A stretch of DNA of 46,165 nucleotides from Cytophagales bacterium (GCA_947457925.1 CANGYA010000010.1:1-46165), one strand, 5' to 3'; shown: positions 22,617-32,011, numbered from the stretch's first letter. Numbers and translations: made by a program. Notes: generated from the letters alone by a model not told the origin.

Positions 22617-23039
22617 ATGAAAACTGATAATTATGCTCCTGTTGCCTACTTACCTAATGCAACCTCCGAAGGTTTACATATTCACTCAAAGTCATGGTTG
22701 CAATCATTGACAATGTGGCAAGACGAAATTCGTTTTTTCAATAGTTTATTAAAGAAAACCACACCACACCAATATCACACACCAGAAGACAGCAAAGAAA
22801 AGGTAGCTGTTTTGGAACATTTGGTACGTTTAGAAAAACACTTAGTAGATAATCTCAAAAATGATGTGGTACAACACGAAAAAGAATTAGCTGCACTGCT
22901 ACAACGTGAACGTATTTTTGGCGAAGCTGAGGAACTAAAATTATACAAAGAAAAACACCAACACCTTTATGAAGAAGTACAAAACTTTGATGTGGCATTT
23001 CAAGAGTTGAAATTTCTTATTTATGAATTTCAAAAATAA
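22617..23039 (+). CDS. Small coiled-coil protein, unknown function
   Basis: This is a 140-residue soluble protein without a signal peptide. After a short polar N-terminus comes HSKSWLQSLTMWQDEIRFFN, a helix with several aromatic residues. Two charged heptad-rich helices follow (KVAVLEHLVRLEKHLVDNLK, about 61-80, and KELAALLQRERIFGEAEELK, about 87-106), and the chain ends with another helix. It therefore looks like an all-helical bundle or dimer. Small proteins of this design are frequent next to stress genes in Bacteroidota, but no established name is recognised. It follows the YflT-domain gene by 128 bases on the same strand, so joint regulation through the AAGTCATC operator is possible. Confidence 0.6.
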   Translation: MKTDNYAPVAYLPNATSEGLHIHSKSWLQSLTMWQDEIRFFNSLLKKTTPHQYHTPEDSKEKVAVLEHLVRLEKHLVDNLKNDVVQHEKELAALLQRERIFGEAEELKLYKEKHQHLYEEVQNFDVAFQELKFLIYEFQK

Positions 23040-23057
23040 AAATCATACTCCCTTGAT

Positions 23058-23133
23058 TTACAAAGGTTTCAAGTCCTTTGTAATTTGAGGTTCAGGGTGA
23101 TGTTGTGCCACAAGTCTATGACTTTGTGGCACA
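23058..23133. repeat. Two tandem hairpins after the coiled-coil gene
   Basis: TTACAAAGG / CCTTTGTAA (23058-23066 with 23075-23083) forms the first stem. TGTGCCACAAGT (23104-23115) with ACTTTGTGGCACA (23121-23133, one bulge) forms the second. They may end transcription of the stress pair. The second stem resembles other CCACAA-type hairpins in the window. Confidence 0.5.
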
Positions 23134-23244
23134 CTTCATGGCTTATACAATGCTAAATTCATACAAAAACTACATAATTCTAACTCTTTGTCGTAAATAA
23201 TTGTTAATTTGGCATTTTGTCAAACAACTAATCATATTTTCGCA

Positions 23245-24144
23245 ATGAGATTTTTCCAATCCTTTACTTTCTTCCTAACAGCTTTATTAAGTTGCCATCA
23301 TAATTCGCCCCAACAACAACCTTCACAAGATTTTGTGCCTCAAGCCATTTTCTCAGACAGAATCTCACAAGGTATTGTACAAAACAATGATATTACAGAA
23401 GCATCTGGTTTGGTTGCCAGCAGAAATTATGTAGGTGGTTTGTGGACTCACAATGACAGTGGTGGTGAAAGTGCAGTATTTTTAGTAGGTGCAAAAGGCG
23501 AAAATATAGCAAAATTTACCTTAGAAGGTGTAGCCAATATAGATTGGGAAGAAATAGATATTTGCCCATTTCAAAGTATTCCTTATATTTATGTAGCAGA
23601 TATTGGTGATAACAGCAAAACCCGTAGCCATTGTACTATTTACCGTTTCGCAGAACCTAAAATTACAGGTACAACACACGCCACAGGCACTATTAAACAA
23701 ATAGACAAAATCCGTTTTCAATACAATGATGGCAGTCGAGATGCCGAAACTGTAATGATAGACCCCAGCACGCAAGATATTTATGTAGTAAGCAAGAGAG
23801 AGGAAAAAAATAGATTGTATATCATTAAATATCCTTACTCTTTGACAGACATTAATATAGCCCAATACGTTACCTCTTTTCCTTTCATTCTTAGTACCGC
23901 AGGGGATATTTCGCCTTCAGGCAATGAAGTTTTGATAAAAAACTATGCAAATATTTTTTATTGGAAACGCCAAAACAACGAAAGTTTGGTAGAAACTCTC
24001 AAACGCAACCCTACTGCCTTGCCCTACACTTTAGAACCACAAGGCGAAGCTATTGCATGGAAATTAGACGAAACAGGCTACTACACCCTTAGCGAAAAAC
24101 AAGATGATAAGCCCGTAAATTTATATTTTTACAGACGGAACTAA
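23245..24144 (+). CDS. Lipoprotein, possible beta-propeller, unknown function
   Basis: The ATG at 23245 gives 299 residues starting with a lipoprotein signal (MRFFQSFTFFLTALLSCHHN, lipobox LLSC, Cys17). A longer TTG-start frame to 23209 would spoil the signal. The mature part has strand-rich repeats such as EASGLVASRNYVGGLWTHND, YVADIGDNSKTRSHCTIYRF and DAETVMIDPSTQDIYVVSKR. These resemble blades of a propeller of the SMP-30/esterase-like kind. The acidic GD/ND turns could bind calcium. No catalytic set is identified. Its stop overlaps the stop of the convergent EamA gene by four bases, so no terminator lies between them. Confidence 0.6.
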   Translation: MRFFQSFTFFLTALLSCHHNSPQQQPSQDFVPQAIFSDRISQGIVQNNDITEASGLVASRNYVGGLWTHNDSGGESAVFLVGAKGENIAKFTLEGVANIDWEEIDICPFQSIPYIYVADIGDNSKTRSHCTIYRFAEPKITGTTHATGTIKQIDKIRFQYNDGSRDAETVMIDPSTQDIYVVSKREEKNRLYIIKYPYSLTDINIAQYVTSFPFILSTAGDISPSGNEVLIKNYANIFYWKRQNNESLVETLKRNPTALPYTLEPQGEAIAWKLDETGYYTLSEKQDDKPVNLYFYRRN

Positions 24145-25040
24145 GCCAATAATTTCTGATAGCCTAATAATAAAATGGCAACAATAGCCACCAACACACC
24201 TATTTTATTGAATAGGTGTAGTTTTTCCTTGAAAAGCAGCACCGATATAAAGGCAGAAACTATAATAATGCAAATATTATTGACAGGAAAAACAAAAGCA
24301 CCATTATTATTAAAGGCTTCCAAAGATTTTAATAGGAAATAAATAGAAAAATAATTAGGTACACCTAAAACAACGCCTCCAATCACACTTCTCCATGTCA
24401 AAACCTTGCCTCTTGAAAGTTGAATAAAAATGCCGATTAAACCAATCAAAGCTGCTGTAGCAAATAAACCAATCGGAAAAACAGGCATTTCTTGGGGTTG
24501 TAACAAATGTAAATTGGCATAGTTCAAAGAAGTTTCTATTACACCACTTAAAGCAAAAATACTTAGTGGTAACACTATTCTTGCCAAGCCAGAAACGTAA
24601 ACCATACCCTCTTCTTGTTGCACTTTAGGCGAGTAAGAACTCAAACCTACCGCCACCAATGCCATTAACAAACCTAAAAAATTGAGCTTGTCAAAGTCTT
24701 TGGCTACCTCTGCAAAAAACAATAAGTTGATGCCTACAGGTATAACCATCGACATTTTACTGGCTAAAGAGGCAATGGTCATACCTACTTTTTGCGTAGT
24801 AAGCCCCATCAAATAAAAAGTGCTAATAAATGTTCCTCCTAAGAACAACGCCAACCACCACCAGTTTTGAGGTTGTATAGTTGCCCACGACTCCGTTCCT
24901 ACAAACAAGATACCTGTAAGTACACACACCAAATAGTTAATAGCTATGGCATGAAACGTATCTACCCGATACTGTTGGAAATAACGAAACGTAATGAATA
25001 ATGAAACCGAACAAGCTATTGAAAGTAGTAAGTACAACAT
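24141..25040 (-). CDS. EamA/DMT-family transporter
   Basis: This is a 299-residue membrane protein with about ten hydrophobic segments evenly spread, as in the ten-helix drug/metabolite transporter superfamily. It shows the internal two-fold EamA layout: a first half ending near FLGLLMALVAVGLSSY and a second half ending LHLFNKIGVLVAIVAILLLG, where each fifth helix is preceded by a KEK/K-L-x-F-like loop. The family exports or imports small metabolites. The substrate cannot be told from sequence. It is a single gene on the minus strand, with its stop overlapping the convergent lipoprotein gene. It lies downstream of accA but behind a hairpin. Confidence 0.82.
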   Translation of the reverse strand: MLYLLLSIACSVSLFITFRYFQQYRVDTFHAIAINYLVCVLTGILFVGTESWATIQPQNWWWLALFLGGTFISTFYLMGLTTQKVGMTIASLASKMSMVIPVGINLLFFAEVAKDFDKLNFLGLLMALVAVGLSSYSPKVQQEEGMVYVSGLARIVLPLSIFALSGVIETSLNYANLHLLQPQEMPVFPIGLFATAALIGLIGIFIQLSRGKVLTWRSVIGGVVLGVPNYFSIYFLLKSLEAFNNNGAFVFPVNNICIIIVSAFISVLLFKEKLHLFNKIGVLVAIVAILLLGYQKLLA

Positions 25041-25087
25041 AAAATCACTATTGGTATTTTGTATTCTGAAAATTCAACTAAAAACAA

Positions 25088-25111
25088 ATGACATCTTGGT
25101 TAAGATGTCAT
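25088..25111 (-). terminator. Terminator hairpin after accA
   Basis: ATGACATCTT (25088-25097) and AAGATGTCAT (25102-25111) form a perfect 10-bp stem around GGTT, nine bases past the accA stop. The AAGATGTCAT arm also occurs inside the 71-bp palindrome at 38098-38168. Confidence 0.6.
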
Positions 25112-25119
25112 GTTTGATA

Positions 25120-26070
25120 CTATAAATATTTTACAACTCCCATTTTACAGAATTTATCAATTCGTTGGTTAATTCGTTCTTCTGGCGAAAGTTGGGCAAG
25201 TTCGTGATAGATTTTCATAATAGTATCTTTCACTGTACTTGCTATTTTTGGAATATCTGTATGCGCACCGCCTGTGGGTTCTTTGATGATGCCATCAATT
25301 AAACTCAGTCGTTGCATATCCATAGATGTTAATTTCAAGGCTTCCGCAGCTTGTTCTTTGTACTCCCAACTTCTCCACAAAATAGAAGAACAAGACTCTG
25401 GCGAAATTACAGAGTACCAAGTATTTTCTAACATCAACACCCTATCACCAATCGCAATACCCAAAGCACCACCCGAAGCACCTTCACCAATAATAATACA
25501 AATTACAGGCACTTTCAGCATAAACATTTCTTTCAAGTTGCGTGCAATAGCCTCTCCTTGCCCACGTTCTTCTGCCTCAATACCCGGAAATGCTCCCGGT
25601 GTATCTATGAAAGTGATAATAGGTTTATCAAATTTTTCAGCTAACTTCATTAATCGCAAAGCCTTACGATAGCCTTCGGGATTGGGCATACCAAAGTTTC
25701 TATATTGTCTTTGTTTGGTATTACGCCCTTTTTGCTGTCCAATAATCATAAAAGTCTTACCTTCTATACTACCAAAACCGCCTATCATGGCTTTATCATC
25801 GCCTACATTTCTATCTCCATGCAATTCAATGAAGTCCGAAGTGATATGCTCAATATAATCTAAAGTATAAGGTCTTTCTGCATGGCGAGAAAGCTGTACT
25901 CTTTGCCAACGAGTCAGATTATTATAAGTTTCTATTTTCAGGGCTTCAATCTTGCTTTCTAAGAGTTTTACTGCCTCATCAACATTCATATTGTTTTCAG
26001 CAGCCATTTTTTTCATTTCTGCAAGTTTAGCCTCTAATTCAACTATAGGTTTCTCAAAGTCCAAGAGCAT
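25120..26070 (-). CDS. accA: Acetyl-CoA carboxylase carboxyltransferase, alpha subunit
   Basis: This is a 316-residue AccA. The N-terminal helix pair ([17 protein letters not shown]) is followed by RPYTLDYI, then [20 protein letters not shown]. The crotonase-like core has [18 protein letters not shown] and [19 protein letters not shown], the backbone-oxyanion glycine loops of the carboxyltransferase. With AccD it moves the carboxyl group from biotin on AccB to acetyl-CoA, giving malonyl-CoA for fatty-acid synthesis in the cytoplasm. Length matches E. coli AccA (319). It lies just downstream of the secY terminator on the same strand, as a separate unit. No accD, accB or accC is in the window. 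Confidence 0.97.
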   Translation of the reverse strand: MLLDFEKPIVELEAKLAEMKKMAAENNMNVDEAVKLLESKIEALKIETYNNLTRWQRVQLSRHAERPYTLDYIEHITSDFIELHGDRNVGDDKAMIGGFGSIEGKTFMIIGQQKGRNTKQRQYRNFGMPNPEGYRKALRLMKLAEKFDKPIITFIDTPGAFPGIEAEERGQGEAIARNLKEMFMLKVPVICIIIGEGASGGALGIAIGDRVLMLENTWYSVISPESCSSILWRSWEYKEQAAEALKLTSMDMQRLSLIDGIIKEPTGGAHTDIPKIASTVKDTIMKIYHELAQLSPEERINQRIDKFCKMGVVKYL

Positions 26071-26129
26071 ATTGTCAGTTTAACTGTTCTAAAAATCACT
26101 ACTTTGTAATGAACTACTCACAAAAATAA

Positions 26130-26151
26130 AAAGGCTTTTTGAAAAGCCTTT
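26130..26151 (-). terminator. Terminator of the ribosomal-secY operon
   Basis: AAAGGCTTTT (26130-26139) and AAAAGCCTTT (26142-26151) form a 10-bp stem. On the minus strand the stem is followed by TTATTTTTG. It lies 19 bases past the secY stop and closes the cluster here, with no infA or rpmJ beyond. Confidence 0.85.
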
Positions 26152-26169
26152 CTACTAAGCACTATTTTT

Positions 26170-27522
26170 TTATGATTGAGGAATTGCTGATACAATTTCA
26201 TTTTCAGATTCTCCAACTTGTCCAGATTTCATCATACCTTCATAATGTTTCATCAACAAGTAACTTTCTATTCTCTGTAAAGTATCCAAGACTACACCCA
26301 CCATGATAAGCAAAGAAGTACCACCATAGAATTGAGCTAACTCAGATGTAATACCTGACAAAGCTGCAAATGCAGGAAGAATAGCTATTAAAGATAAAAA
26401 TAATGCACCGGGTAAAGTAATTCTATCTATTACACCACCAATATATTCCGCAGTAGGCTCACCGGGTTCTACACCAGGAATAAAACCACCATTACGTTGC
26501 ATTTCATCAGAAATTTGGCGAGGATTTACCGTAATAGCTGTATAGAAATAAGTAAATAAAATAATTAATACACAAACTAATACATTATATTGCCAAGAAG
26601 TAAAATCAGAAAACTTGGTGTAAATATATACAGCTACATCACTTGTATCTGCAAATGCTGATGCCAATAAAGAAGGAATGAACATCAAAGATTGAGCAAA
26701 GATAATAGGCATTACCCCTGCCGTTGTAATTTTCAATGGTAAATAAGAACGTTGCCCTGTAGAAGCCAAAGCCTTATTACGAGAACCTTTACCAATTACT
26801 TGTTTAGCATATTGGATTGGAATACGTCTTACGGCTTGAGTAATTAATACTACGCCCATTACAACAAAGAACAAAGCTATCAATTCAATCAAGAATAACA
26901 ACATTCCGTTACCTCCTTTAGAAGCTCCTTCTGAAATTAATGCGAATGGCAAACGAGAAACAATGCCAATCATAATAATCATAGAGATACCATTTCCAAT
27001 ACCTCTATCTTCTATTCTTTCTCCTAACCACATACAAAACATTGTACCTGTTGTTAAGATAACCATTGCAGAAGTTGTAAAGAACCAACGGTCTATGACA
27101 ATCGCATCAGTAGGAATAGTGCCAGCTACATACGCAGAGCCTTGTGCCAACGCAATTAATATAGTAAGGACACGAGTAAATTGGTTCATTTTCTTTCTGC
27201 CAGACTCTCCTTCCATCTGCATACGTCTGAAATGCGGAAATGCAATTGTTAATAATTGCACTACGATAGACGCAGAAATGTAAGGCATAATGCCTAATGC
27301 AAAAATAGATGCACGAGAAAAAGCACCACCAGAAAAAGCATTTAATAAGCCTAACAAACCTTGTTGTGCATTACTATTGGCTAATTGGGCAGGGTCTAAT
27401 CCCGGCAATACGACATAAGAACCTACTCTAAATACCAGCAACAAAAATAATGTGTTGATGATTTTAGTGCGAAGTTCTTCTATCTCAAAAATATTTTTTA
27501 TTGTTGTAATGAACTTTTTCAT
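26170..27522 (-). CDS. secY: Protein translocase subunit SecY
   Basis: This 450-residue protein has ten membrane helices. SecY marks include the N-terminal KNIFEIEELRTKIINTLFLLLVFRVG. The plug region near LGLLNAFSGGAFSRASIFALGIMPYISASI matches, as do RRMQMEGESGRKKMNQFTR and the cytosolic loop RRIPIQYAKQVIGKGS with YLPLKITTAGVMPIIFAQS. It forms the SecYEG channel in the inner membrane. Length is in the normal range (435-450). It is the last gene of the rplP-secY cluster, 51 bases after rplO, and is followed by a terminator. The genes that usually follow (map, infA, rpmJ, rpsM) are not present downstream. Confidence 0.97.
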   Translation of the reverse strand: MKKFITTIKNIFEIEELRTKIINTLFLLLVFRVGSYVVLPGLDPAQLANSNAQQGLLGLLNAFSGGAFSRASIFALGIMPYISASIVVQLLTIAFPHFRRMQMEGESGRKKMNQFTRVLTILIALAQGSAYVAGTIPTDAIVIDRWFFTTSAMVILTTGTMFCMWLGERIEDRGIGNGISMIIMIGIVSRLPFALISEGASKGGNGMLLFLIELIALFFVVMGVVLITQAVRRIPIQYAKQVIGKGSRNKALASTGQRSYLPLKITTAGVMPIIFAQSLMFIPSLLASAFADTSDVAVYIYTKFSDFTSWQYNVLVCVLIILFTYFYTAITVNPRQISDEMQRNGGFIPGVEPGEPTAEYIGGVIDRITLPGALFLSLIAILPAFAALSGITSELAQFYGGTSLLIMVGVVLDTLQRIESYLLMKHYEGMMKSGQVGESENEIVSAIPQS

Positions 27523-27573
27523 ATCCTGAACGAAGTAAAAATAGAGTACGATTTTTCAACCGTACTCACAAAA

Positions 27574-28032
27574 TTAGTCTTTTTTTGACAATAGCACAGC
27601 TTTGCCACCAGCTTTTTCTATGGCTTCTTTAGCAGAAGTTGAGAATGCGTGTGCGTGTACCTCGATAGCAGACTTTAACTCGCCTCTACCCAATACTTTT
27701 ACTAAATCTTTCTTATTCGCCAAACTATGATTTAACAACACATCAAGTGTAAAGGTTTTTGTACCTTTTTCAGCAAGAGCTTGTAAAACATCAAGGTTAA
27801 TTGGCTGATAAGCCACATGGAATGGGTTTTTGAAACCAAACTTAGGCACACGTCTTTGCAAAGGCATTTGACCACCCTCGAAGCCGATTTTGTGGCTGTA
27901 ACCAGAACGTGACTTCGCACCTTTGTGACCTCTTGTAGATGTGCCACCCCAACCAGAACCTTCACCGCGTCCAAGACGTTTGTTAGGCTTAGATGCACCT
28001 CCAGCGGCAGGTTTTAATGTATGCAGTTTCAT
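27574..28032 (-). CDS. rplO: Ribosomal protein L15 (uL15)
   Basis: The ATG at 28032 gives 152 residues starting MKLHTLKPAAGGASKPNKRLGR, the standard L15 beginning. An upstream in-frame ATG at 28056 adds eight residues outside the family. The glycine- and basic-rich N-terminus (GRGEGSGWGGTSTRGHKGAK) threads into 23S rRNA. The C-terminal domain includes GFKNPFHV and HAHAFSTSAKEAIEKAGG. It is a late-assembly protein of the 50S subunit. It lies 44 bases after rpmD and 51 bases before secY, as in most bacteria. Confidence 0.96.
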   Translation of the reverse strand: MKLHTLKPAAGGASKPNKRLGRGEGSGWGGTSTRGHKGAKSRSGYSHKIGFEGGQMPLQRRVPKFGFKNPFHVAYQPINLDVLQALAEKGTKTFTLDVLLNHSLANKKDLVKVLGRGELKSAIEVHAHAFSTSAKEAIEKAGGKAVLLSKKD

Positions 28033-28076
28033 TATAGCTATATTTTTTTGTTCCAAAATAAACTATGTAACAGAGA

Positions 28077-28253
28077 TTACTCTGATACTTTCACTAAATG
28101 AGCAACTTTACGTACCATGCCAAGAATCTGTGGAGTTGCTTCATGTTCTACAGTTCTGTTAATCTTGCCTAAACCTAAGGCTACAATCGTAGCTTTTTGG
28201 TCTTGCGGTCTTTTAATGGTACTTCTTACTTGTGTAATTTTTATTTTTGCCAT
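28077..28253 (-). CDS. rpmD: Ribosomal protein L30 (uL30)
   Basis: This is a short gene of 58 codons plus stop, read directly from the minus strand. It translates as [20 protein letters not shown] and goes on through [20 protein letters not shown] to the end HLVKVSE. The IKRP, GLGKIN and T-P-x-I-x-GMVRKV pattern is that of L30. It belongs to the 50S subunit, with contacts to 23S rRNA domain II and 5S-proximal parts. It sits five bases after rpsE and 44 bases before rplO, in the canonical spc-operon place. Confidence 0.95.
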   Translation of the reverse strand: MAKIKITQVRSTIKRPQDQKATIVALGLGKINRTVEHEATPQILGMVRKVAHLVKVSE

Positions 28254-28258
28254 GATGA

Positions 28259-28777
28259 TTAGCCGTTAAATACTTTTGACAATTTTACACCACGTTGTTG
28301 AGCCACAGCCAAAGGGTCTCTCATTTTCACCAACGCATCTATAGTAGCTTTCACTACGTTATGAGGGTTAGACGAGCCTTTAGACTTCGCCAATACGTCT
28401 GTAATACCCGCAGACTCTAATACGGAACGCATCGCACCACCCGCAATAACACCTGTACCAGGTGCAGCTGGACGCAACAATACAAAACCGCCACAGAACT
28501 TGCCTTCCATCTCATGAGGAACAGTACCTTTCAAAATAGGCACTTTTACCAAGTTCTTCTTAGCATCTTCTATGCCTTTCGCAATAGCATCAGTAACTTC
28601 GTTAGCTTTACCTAAGCCTTGTCCTACAACACCTTTGCCATCACCTACGACAACAATAGCTGCAAAACTGAATCTACGACCACCTTTTACTACTTTTGCA
28701 ACACGTTTAACAGCTACTACTTTCTCTTTCAATTCAATTTCGCTAGCTCTAACGGTTTTTACATTTATTTGTGACAT
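28259..28777 (-). CDS. rpsE: Ribosomal protein S5 (uS5)
   Basis: This 172-residue protein has the double-stranded RNA-binding N-terminal part ([20 protein letters not shown], then [20 protein letters not shown]). The C-terminal domain carries [39 protein letters not shown] and [15 protein letters not shown]. It sits at the mRNA entry side of the 30S subunit, where changes affect decoding accuracy. It is 42 bases after rplR and five bases before rpmD. Length is normal. Confidence 0.97.
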   Translation of the reverse strand: MSQINVKTVRASEIELKEKVVAVKRVAKVVKGGRRFSFAAIVVVGDGKGVVGQGLGKANEVTDAIAKGIEDAKKNLVKVPILKGTVPHEMEGKFCGGFVLLRPAAPGTGVIAGGAMRSVLESAGITDVLAKSKGSSNPHNVVKATIDALVKMRDPLAVAQQRGVKLSKVFNG

Positions 28778-28819
28778 ATTGATATTTCGTTGTTTCTGTG
28801 ATAAAACGAGGGTGAAGTA

Positions 28820-29170
28820 TTAGAAATCTAAACCGCCTTCTCTTGCTCCCTCTGCTAATGCTTTGATTTTGCCATGATACAAGTAACCGTTACGGTCAAA
28901 TGCCACTTTTGTAATGCCTGCTTGCAAAGCCTTTTCAGCAATTTTTTTGCCCACTTCTTTAGAAGTAGCAACATTTGCGTTCATTACTTTGCCTAACTCT
29001 TTAGAAGACGCACTTACTAAAGTGTTTCCCTTCGTATCATCAATGATTTGTGCGTAGATACCTGTATTACTTCTGAAAACAGATAAACGAGGTCTTTCTG
29101 TTGTGCCAGTCAGTTTTCTACGGATACGATTTTTTATTTTAACTCTTCTATCAGATTTAATAGTTGCCAT
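28820..29170 (-). CDS. rplR: Ribosomal protein L18 (uL18)
   Basis: This 116-residue protein begins [20 protein letters not shown] with a basic N-terminus. The family core follows: [20 protein letters not shown], then LVSASSKE, then [34 protein letters not shown] and GGLDF at the end. It binds 5S rRNA together with L5 and fixes it in the central protuberance of the 50S subunit. It is 90 bases downstream of rplF, a slightly long gap for this cluster. Confidence 0.97.
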   Translation of the reverse strand: MATIKSDRRVKIKNRIRRKLTGTTERPRLSVFRSNTGIYAQIIDDTKGNTLVSASSKELGKVMNANVATSKEVGKKIAEKALQAGITKVAFDRNGYLYHGKIKALAEGAREGGLDF

Positions 29171-29260
29171 TGTTCAAAATATTTTGAAAGTTTTGTTATT
29201 GATTTTTGTATCTTAGTACAAAAGACTAAGATACAAAACCGCCAATAACCACTAAATATA

Positions 29261-29818
29261 TTATTTCTTAGATGCAGATTTACCAGCTTTACGGCGGATA
29301 GTTTCACCCACAAAACGTACACCTTTGCCTTTGTATGGCTCAACTTTACGAAGTGAACGGATTTTAGAAGCTACAAACCCGATTAATTGCTTGTCAATAC
29401 CTGTCAAACTAACTGTTGGATTCTTACCTTTTGGCATTTCGGCAGCAACTTTTAACTCAGAAGGAATTTCCAAGTAAATACTGTGTGAGTAACCTAAGCT
29501 AAGTTCCAATACTTGACCATTAGCAACAGCCTTGTAACCAACACCGACTAATTCCATATCTAACTTATACCCTTCTGTTACACCTACAATCATGTTTTGC
29601 AACAAAGCTCTATATAAGCCATGCATTGCCTTGTGGCGTTTTTGTTCGGTAGGTCTTTCTACAACAATAGTATTGTCTTCTTGTTTAATAATGATGTCAG
29701 CATCAACTTTCTGTACTAATTCGCCTTTCGGTCCTTTTACTTTCACAGTGTTGTCTGCTGCAAGGGTCATTGTAACACCCGCAGGTACTACAATAGGTTT
29801 TTTACCAATACGTGACAT
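29261..29818 (-). CDS. rplF: Ribosomal protein L6 (uL6)
   Basis: This 185-residue protein starts MSRIGKKPIVVPAGVTMTL and has the two repeated L6 domains. The second contains ELVGVGYKAVANGQVLELSLGYSH split across strands, then VSLTGIDKQLIGFVASKIRS and EPYKGKGVRFVGETIRRKAG, the rRNA-binding end. L6 lies near the factor-binding site of the 50S subunit. It is 104 bases after rpsH; the intervening leader has an inverted GAACTTCGAACCATTCGAAG-like stretch around 29840-29860. Confidence 0.97.
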   Translation of the reverse strand: MSRIGKKPIVVPAGVTMTLAADNTVKVKGPKGELVQKVDADIIIKQEDNTIVVERPTEQKRHKAMHGLYRALLQNMIVGVTEGYKLDMELVGVGYKAVANGQVLELSLGYSHSIYLEIPSELKVAAEMPKGKNPTVSLTGIDKQLIGFVASKIRSLRKVEPYKGKGVRFVGETIRRKAGKSASKK

Positions 29819-29922
29819 GATAATAAAGTTTTAGATGTCAGAACTTCGAACCATTCGAAGCCTTAGTTCTCTAAACTGTGAGGTAGTGCAGATTGCACCA
29901 CCCACAGGATTGAGGTAATTTT

Positions 29923-30321
29923 TTAGTAAACGATACAAAGTACCTCACCGCCTACATTAAGTTGGCGAGCTTCTTTGTCGGTCATTAAACCTTTTGAAGT
30001 AGAAACCACTGCTACACCTAAGCCGTTTAATACGGTAGGTATTTCGTTAGCTTTTGCGTATTTACGCAAACCCGGTCTACTTACCCTTTCCAAATGCACA
30101 ATAGCAGGAAGTTTAGTTACAGGGTTGTATTTCAAGGCGATTTTGATGGTAGCTTTGTTACCTTCATTTTGCTCGAACTTATAGCTCAAGATAAAGCCTT
30201 TGTCAAACAACACTTTTGTAAGTTCCTTTTTGAGATTTGAAGCAGGTATCTCCACTATTCTGTGGTTTGCTTTGATTGCGTTTCTCAATCTTGTCAGATA
30301 GTCTGCTATAGGATCTGTCAT
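29923..30321 (-). CDS. rpsH: Ribosomal protein S8 (uS8)
   Basis: This 132-residue protein begins MTDPIADYLTRLRNAIKANH, the S8 hallmark, and ends VVSTSKGLMTDKEARQLNVG...VLCIVY, which is the rRNA-binding S8 C-terminal domain. It binds helix 21 of 16S rRNA early in 30S assembly. In E. coli it also represses the spc operon by binding near rplE. No such mimic was identified by eye here. It is 96 bases after rpsN. Confidence 0.97.
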   Translation of the reverse strand: MTDPIADYLTRLRNAIKANHRIVEIPASNLKKELTKVLFDKGFILSYKFEQNEGNKATIKIALKYNPVTKLPAIVHLERVSRPGLRKYAKANEIPTVLNGLGVAVVSTSKGLMTDKEARQLNVGGEVLCIVY

Positions 30322-30417
30322 GAGTGTCTATATTTTAAACCTTACTGTTCGTAAAGTTGATTTGTCTTTAATGATTTGAAGAAAAATTCTAACTTAAATG
30401 TTAGTGTAAAGTGCCGA

Positions 30418-30687
30418 CTACCAGCTTGACTTTGTTAAACCGGGTATCTTACCTTCGCCTGCCATTAATCTGAACATATTACGGCAGATGCCGAATTTAC
30501 GCATATATCCTCTTGGTCTTCCCGTTAATTTACAACGGTTACGCAAACGGACTTTTGAAGAGTTACGAGGAAGTTTATCTAAACCTACCCAGTCTCCAGC
30601 TGCTTTCAATTCAGCTCTTTTCTTGGCATATTTTGCCACTAATCTTTCACGTTTTCTTTGACGTGCTTTGATAGATTCTTTTGCCAT
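30418..30687 (-). CDS. rpsN: Ribosomal protein S14 (uS14), zinc-free form
   Basis: This 89-residue S14 begins [20 protein letters not shown]. The core has [20 protein letters not shown] and [20 protein letters not shown]. It is of the long 'C-minus' type. The four-cysteine zinc ribbon of the short S14 is absent; only two cysteines occur. It lies in the head of the 30S subunit next to S3 and S10. It is 10 bases after rplE, in the usual cluster position. Confidence 0.96.
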   Translation of the reverse strand: MAKESIKARQRKRERLVAKYAKKRAELKAAGDWVGLDKLPRNSSKVRLRNRCKLTGRPRGYMRKFGICRNMFRLMAGEGKIPGLTKSSW

Positions 30688-30697
30688 GTTATTTCAA

Positions 30698-31252
30698 TTA
30701 TTTTTGTTTTTTGAATGGCATTCCTAACAATTTCAGCAACTCTCTCGCTTCTTCGTCAGTTTCGGCAGTTGTAACAAAGGTAATATCCATACCTGTAATT
30801 TTGTTCACTTTATCTATACTAATTTCGGGGAAAATGATTTGCTCTTTTACACCCAAAGTATAGTTGCCTCTACCGTCAAAACCAGTATCACTGATACCTT
30901 CGAAATCTCGTACACGAGGGAGTGCAATAGAAGCAAGCCTGTCTAAGAATTCGAACATGATGTCGCCTCTTAAGGTTACTCTCGCACCGATTGGCATATT
31001 CTCACGCAATTTGAAGTTAGAGATAGCTTTCTTAGACTTTGTTGCTACAGCTTTTTGACCTGTAACCATTGTCAATTCTTCTATACCTATTTCAACTTGC
31101 TTTTTATCAGCTACTGCTGAGCCAATCCCTCTATTGATACAAATTTTAGTCAATCTTGGCACTTGCATAAAAGATTTGTAATTAAATTTTTCTTGCAATG
31201 CTTTTGCGACTTCATTTTTATATTTTTCCTTTAATCTTGGTGTAGTAGCCAT
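30698..31252 (-). CDS. rplE: Ribosomal protein L5 (uL5)
   Basis: This 184-residue protein shows the L5 core: [59 protein letters not shown] and [11 protein letters not shown], then [18 protein letters not shown]. The C-terminal end is [19 protein letters not shown]5 anchors 5S rRNA and contacts the P-site tRNA from the central protuberance. It is only two bases downstream of rplX, implying translational coupling. Length is normal. Confidence 0.97.
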   Translation of the reverse strand: MATTPRLKEKYKNEVAKALQEKFNYKSFMQVPRLTKICINRGIGSAVADKKQVEIGIEELTMVTGQKAVATKSKKAISNFKLRENMPIGARVTLRGDIMFEFLDRLASIALPRVRDFEGISDTGFDGRGNYTLGVKEQIIFPEISIDKVNKITGMDITFVTTAETDEEARELLKLLGMPFKKQK

Positions 31253-31254
31253 TG

Positions 31255-31608
31255 TTATACAACAGTATTAGATTTTTTTGTATATCTTTCCAACTTACTC
31301 GTTGTGGCGTTGCGTCTGCGTCCCACACGAGTAGGCTCACCAGTTTTAGGGTCAATCAACATCACATTAGAAATGTGAATGCTTGCTTCTTTTTCAATAA
31401 AGCCGCCCTCTGGTTTCGCTTGTGAAGGTTTTACGGCTTTTTTCACCAGATTTAAACCTTCAATGAATACGCGTTGTTTCTCTTTATCAACTTTTACGAT
31501 AATGCCTTCTTTGCCTTTTTCGTTGCCAGAAATGACTTTCACTTTATCGCCAGTTTTTACGCGAAACTTCACGTTATGCTTTTTGACAACTTTGTTAGTA
31601 TGTGCCAT
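31255..31608 (-). CDS. rplX: Ribosomal protein L24 (uL24)
   Basis: This 117-residue protein contains the KOW motif [19 protein letters not shown] (about residues 19-37), followed by [20 protein letters not shown] and [20 protein letters not shown]. These are standard marks of L24. It starts early 50S assembly near the exit tunnel. It has a somewhat longer N-terminus than E. coli L24 (103 residues). It lies 34 bases after rplN. Confidence 0.96.
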   Translation of the reverse strand: MAHTNKVVKKHNVKFRVKTGDKVKVISGNEKGKEGIIVKVDKEKQRVFIEGLNLVKKAVKPSQAKPEGGFIEKEASIHISNVMLIDPKTGEPTRVGRRRNATTSKLERYTKKSNTVV

Positions 31609-31642
31609 AGTTCTTTTTTTTTTCTAAAATTAAGTCTATACG

Positions 31643-32011
31643 CTACAGAACTTCAGGAGCTAACGAAACAATTTTCATAAATTGTTTGTCGCGAAGTTCA
31701 CGAGCTACGGGTCCGAAAATACGAGTACCACGTGGTTCGTCGTTGGCGTTAAGCAATACTACGGCGTTATCGTCAAAACGGATATATGAACCATCTTTAC
31801 GGCGAGTTTCTTTGCGAGTTCTTACAACAACTGCTTTAGAAACACTGCCTTTCTTCATGTTACCTGAAGGAACAGCAGATTTTACCGTTACGACTACTTT
31901 ATCGCCTATTCTTGCGTACTTCTTACGAGTACCGCCCAGAACACGAATAATAAGGACTTCTTTTGCACCACTATTATCCGCTACATTACATCTTGATTCT
32001 TGCTGTAACAT
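31643..32011 (-). CDS. rplN: Ribosomal protein L14 (uL14)
   Basis: This 122-residue protein starts [20 protein letters not shown] and includes [20 protein letters not shown], then [15 protein letters not shown] and [20 protein letters not shown]. These are invariant stretches of L14. It sits at the subunit interface of the 50S particle. Length is exactly that of the family (122-123). It follows rpsQ by 34 bases. Confidence 0.97.
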   Translation of the reverse strand: MLQQESRCNVADNSGAKEVLIIRVLGGTRKKYARIGDKVVVTVKSAVPSGNMKKGSVSKAVVVRTRKETRRKDGSYIRFDDNAVVLLNANDEPRGTRIFGPVARELRDKQFMKIVSLAPEVL

